Shown here piece by piece: positions 14,387 through 16,356 of a stretch of DNA of 16,356 bases. A model generated the notes under the pieces. It worked only from the letters and a program-made list of their open reading frames with translations. It was not told the origin of the DNA and did not search any database. The stretch covers positions 1 to 16,356 of the forward strand of contig JAEDHX010000042.1 in assembly GCA_016296785.1 (NCBI GenBank). The letters are read 5' to 3'. Within the stretch, counting starts at the first letter, position 1. The number at the start of each line of letters is the position of its first letter. The stretch is from Coprococcus sp. Lineage in GTDB: Bacteria; Bacillota; Clostridia; Lachnospirales; Lachnospiraceae. The translations under genes were made by a program, and so were the position numbers.

Positions 14387-15196
14387 TCATCCTCCCTGAA
14401 TCATTATTTTCTTTTCTATCCTTTTCTTCATAATGCAAAATACAGCTACAAAAATAACTATCCATACAGCCTGAACAATAAAGCCTTTAATAAGTGTATG
14501 AGTGTCGTATTTTCCAATGTACAGATTAAGTGGAAACTGATACAGGTATACAAAAGGCAGACACTCAAGAACAGCTCTAAGCGATGCCGGGAAGAACCAT
14601 ATCGGAATAATACTTCCTGATAACAATCTTATAAGATGCTTCTTGACCTGTATAAGAGAATCCATATTAATAACCTTAAATGCCAGCATGCTAAAGGTAA
14701 GTGCTAAAAACCAGTTAATCCAAAAGGCTAAAAACAAACTAACCAAAAATAATACAAACGCTACTGCTGATGCAGGCTTTGGAAACTTAATAAGTACACT
14801 ACCAATAATAAATATTGGTATTAGATTCTGGAAAACAAGAGCTGTTCCGCCTGCAAGGTTCTCTGCCAGAAATACCTTGTAAATATCTACAGGTCTCATC
14901 ATATCAATAGCTATCGTTCCCTTCGAAACACTTCCTGTTACCCTTCGTTCAACATTAGTAGTAAGTACTACAGATATCATGGAAGATACAACTGTATAAA
15001 CGAGCATATTATCAACACTGACACCTGATACACTATCATTTCCACCATAAAGCGCTTTCCAAAAGAAGGCGCTTGCAAGCATAATAATGGATTGCATAAT
15101 AATATTGCCATATACATCAAACTTATATGTAAGACTTCTTATTATCTGCATCTTATATACTTGTAAATAAACATTGAATTTCTGCTTCTTTTCCAT
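14387..15196 (-). CDS. ABC-2 family permease (COG4587 type)
   Basis: This permease of about 269 residues has six predicted helices and the pattern of COG4587 half-transporters: YLQVYKMQIIRSLTYKFD at the N-terminus, the middle motif GSVSKGTIAIDMMRPVDIYK, and LPFVYLYQFPLNLYIGK before the last helix. The start is uncertain. The ATG at 15194-15196 has GAGGA 12 bases upstream. An ATG at 15206-15208 would add four residues but abuts that site and lies inside the end of araC. Either way it is nearly or actually overlapping araC, which points to co-expression. It should assemble with the second permease and the ATPase. Confidence 0.88.
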   Translation of the reverse strand: MEKKQKFNVYLQVYKMQIIRSLTYKFDVYGNIIMQSIIMLASAFFWKALYGGNDSVSGVSVDNMLVYTVVSSMISVVLTTNVERRVTGSVSKGTIAIDMMRPVDIYKVFLAENLAGGTALVFQNLIPIFIIGSVLIKFPKPASAVAFVLFLVSLFLAFWINWFLALTFSMLAFKVINMDSLIQVKKHLIRLLSGSIIPIWFFPASLRAVLECLPFVYLYQFPLNLYIGKYDTHTLIKGFIVQAVWIVIFVAVFCIMKKRIEKKIMIQGG

Positions 15197-15197
15197 A

Positions 15198-16109
15198 TTA
15201 TTTCTCATTCCTCATGCATTTTCTAAACTCTAAAGGTGTCATCCCAAGACATGAGCGAAAAGCCTTTGTAAAGTAGCTTCCGTCCATGAAGCCTACCTCC
15301 CCCGCAATCTCAGTAACTGACATATCAGTTTGTGTAAGCATAGCAGTACTCTTATCTATTCTGTATGACTTCACATATTCCATAGGTGTCATATTAGTAT
15401 ATGAGTTAAATAAAGCAGTACACTTTGTCTTTCCAACACTTCCAATATTGCATATGTCATCAAGCACAATCTTCTCTTTATAATTATCCTGAATAAAACC
15501 TATCATCTGCTTAACAGTATAAAGATCATGATTCTGCGACACCTTACCGCTCTTTTCTATTCCAAGATTTAAGTATAATGTATACCAAATATCATATATT
15601 TCCTTCATTGTACTTAACTCATGACCTATCGGCTCAACATAGTTTTCATCACAGAAGTCTGTACTTTTTTCATAATTCTCAATATTCTTAATACTGTGCA
15701 GTATTTTCTTATGCCAAGGTATCTCCTCACTCAAAAACATATGCGGAATACTGTCATTATTAATGATTGTATTTACATATGTAGCGGCAATACAATTTGA
15801 TGAAGATAAAATCATAGGATGGAATATAAGACAATATAGAACACAATCTACATTCTCACTGGCAATAACATGAAGCTGTCTTGAATTAACAAATATTCCT
15901 TCTCCTGCATTCATCTTGACATATGAACCATTTAACCGGTAACCGACACTTCCCTCCACAACATATAAGAATTCAACCTCATCATGCCAGTGAATAAATA
16001 TTTCATCAAACTTAAAAGCTGCGGGAATATAATTCTTTCTAAAAAACACCTGAAAATCCGGATTATCATACTGAAGAAACTCAGATTTATCCTCTCTTAT
16101 ATATGACAT
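15198..16109 (-). CDS. AraC-family transcriptional regulator with cupin sensor domain
   Basis: This 303-residue regulator has an N-terminal cupin-like domain (about residues 20-110, with IHWHDEVEFLYVVEGSVGYRL and the closing GIFVNSRQLHVIAS) that may bind a small ligand. A C-terminal double helix-turn-helix of the AraC type begins at about residue 200. The second HTH is evident from MSVTEIAGEVGFMDGSYFTKAFR and the closing GMTPLEFRK. The first HTH is atypical (IVLDDICNIGSVGKTKCTALFN). The start is ATG 16107-16109, with GGGGTGA before it; a longer frame has no good ribosome site. It leads the ABC/acyltransferase cluster and probably controls it. Confidence 0.92.
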   Translation of the reverse strand: MSYIREDKSEFLQYDNPDFQVFFRKNYIPAAFKFDEIFIHWHDEVEFLYVVEGSVGYRLNGSYVKMNAGEGIFVNSRQLHVIASENVDCVLYCLIFHPMILSSSNCIAATYVNTIINNDSIPHMFLSEEIPWHKKILHSIKNIENYEKSTDFCDENYVEPIGHELSTMKEIYDIWYTLYLNLGIEKSGKVSQNHDLYTVKQMIGFIQDNYKEKIVLDDICNIGSVGKTKCTALFNSYTNMTPMEYVKSYRIDKSTAMLTQTDMSVTEIAGEVGFMDGSYFTKAFRSCLGMTPLEFRKCMRNEK

Positions 16110-16187
16110 CACTATCACCCCTCTCATTTTACAATTATATTTCATATTACTATAATATTATATAACATAATCTCTTATTTCTGGTAT

Positions 16188-16230
16188 AATATTTCGCAAT
16201 ATCAATATAGCATATAATTCGCGAAATATT
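16188..16230. promoter_or_regulatory. Inverted repeat upstream of araC, candidate regulatory site
   Basis: AATATTTCGC (16188-16197) and GCGAAATATT (16221-16230) are perfect 10-bp arms separated by 23 bases. The repeat lies about 80 bases upstream of the araC start in a very AT-rich region. It could be an operator (arms about three helical turns apart) or part of an RNA hairpin. A TATAAT-like -10 occurs nearer araC, but I found no convincing -35 for it. Confidence 0.4.
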
Positions 16231-16240
16231 TTTCTATAAA

Positions 16241-16342
16241 TAAGAAAAAGAATACCGCTTGCGAGATTATCGAGCCGGTCGCGGTCGCTTGTGCGACATG
16301 ATTCTTATCGCGCGAGTGCGCATCCTTAGCGGAGCGTTTTTT
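16241..16342. repeat. GC-rich nested palindrome with A- and T-tracts (terminator-like or interspersed repeat)
   Basis: The core at 16255-16336 is far richer in G+C than its surroundings. Nested arms can be drawn: CCGCT (16255-16259) with AGCGG (16328-16332), GCG (16261-16263) with CGC (16319-16321), TCGCG (16279-16283) with CGCGA (16311-16315), and GTCGC (16284-16288) with GCGAC (16293-16297) around a TTGT loop. An A-rich tract precedes it and TTTTTT follows on the plus strand. It could be a bidirectional terminator for genes on either side or a copy of a short palindromic repeat family. No coding frame is recognised. Confidence 0.5.
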
Positions 16343-16356
16343 ATATAACAGGAAAT

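Noticed and set aside
1..16356. tRNA genes, CRISPR repeats, insertion sequences, attachment sites
   Set aside because: No cloverleaf-like segment with TTCRA arm, no regularly spaced direct repeats and no transposase or integrase reading frame were seen.

Overview
The window looks like a chromosomal segment from a low-GC Gram-positive anaerobe of the class Clostridia, most likely family Lachnospiraceae. The evidence is the AT-rich sequence, the strong AGGAGG-type ribosome binding sites, the minus-strand gene order rpmG-secE-nusG-rplK-rplA, and a PurF-like paralogue beginning MGGIFG that I recall from that family. The genus cannot be fixed by eye.

Layout, left to right. (1) 1-1973, minus strand: a ribosomal/transcription cluster (L33, SecE, NusG, L11, and L1 cut by the left edge), with a promoter at 1944-1973. 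Two related 28-nt hairpins resembling the 23S rRNA L1-binding site lie before rplK and before rplA. (2) 2036-5850, minus strand: a tightly packed run of a PurF-like protein without its glutaminase nucleophile, a zinc-ribbon membrane protein, an SseB-family protein, a COG2426-type membrane protein and an 80-residue unknown. (3) 5925-7208, minus strand: metY (O-acetylhomoserine sulfhydrylase), with its own promoter and a leader of about 125 nt. (4) 7525-9066, plus strand: a divergent TetR-family regulator, murI (glutamate racemase) and a possible small gene that contains a perfect 12-bp inverted repeat. (5) 9085-10211, minus strand: the lrgAB pair with a promoter overlapped by an inverted repeat. 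(6) 10212-16109, minus strand: a five-gene cluster of an AraC-family regulator, two ABC-2 permeases, an ATPase, and a large membrane acyltransferase fused to a catalytically degenerate alpha/beta-hydrolase domain, ending in a strong hairpin terminator. (7) 16188-16342: a 10-bp-arm inverted repeat upstream of araC, then a GC-rich nested palindrome at the right edge.

How the genes work together: region 1 is core translation and secretion, with likely L1 feedback on its own mRNA. Regions 3 and 4 cover sulfur amino-acid synthesis and cell-wall D-glutamate supply. Region 5 is a holin-like murein hydrolase control pair. Region 6 is the most system-like locus. The order regulator, exporter, acyltransferase/pseudohydrolase suggests a regulated system that modifies and exports, or senses, an unknown surface or lipid-linked substrate. 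That is inference from gene order only.

No tRNA, rRNA, CRISPR array, insertion sequence or phage gene was recognised.
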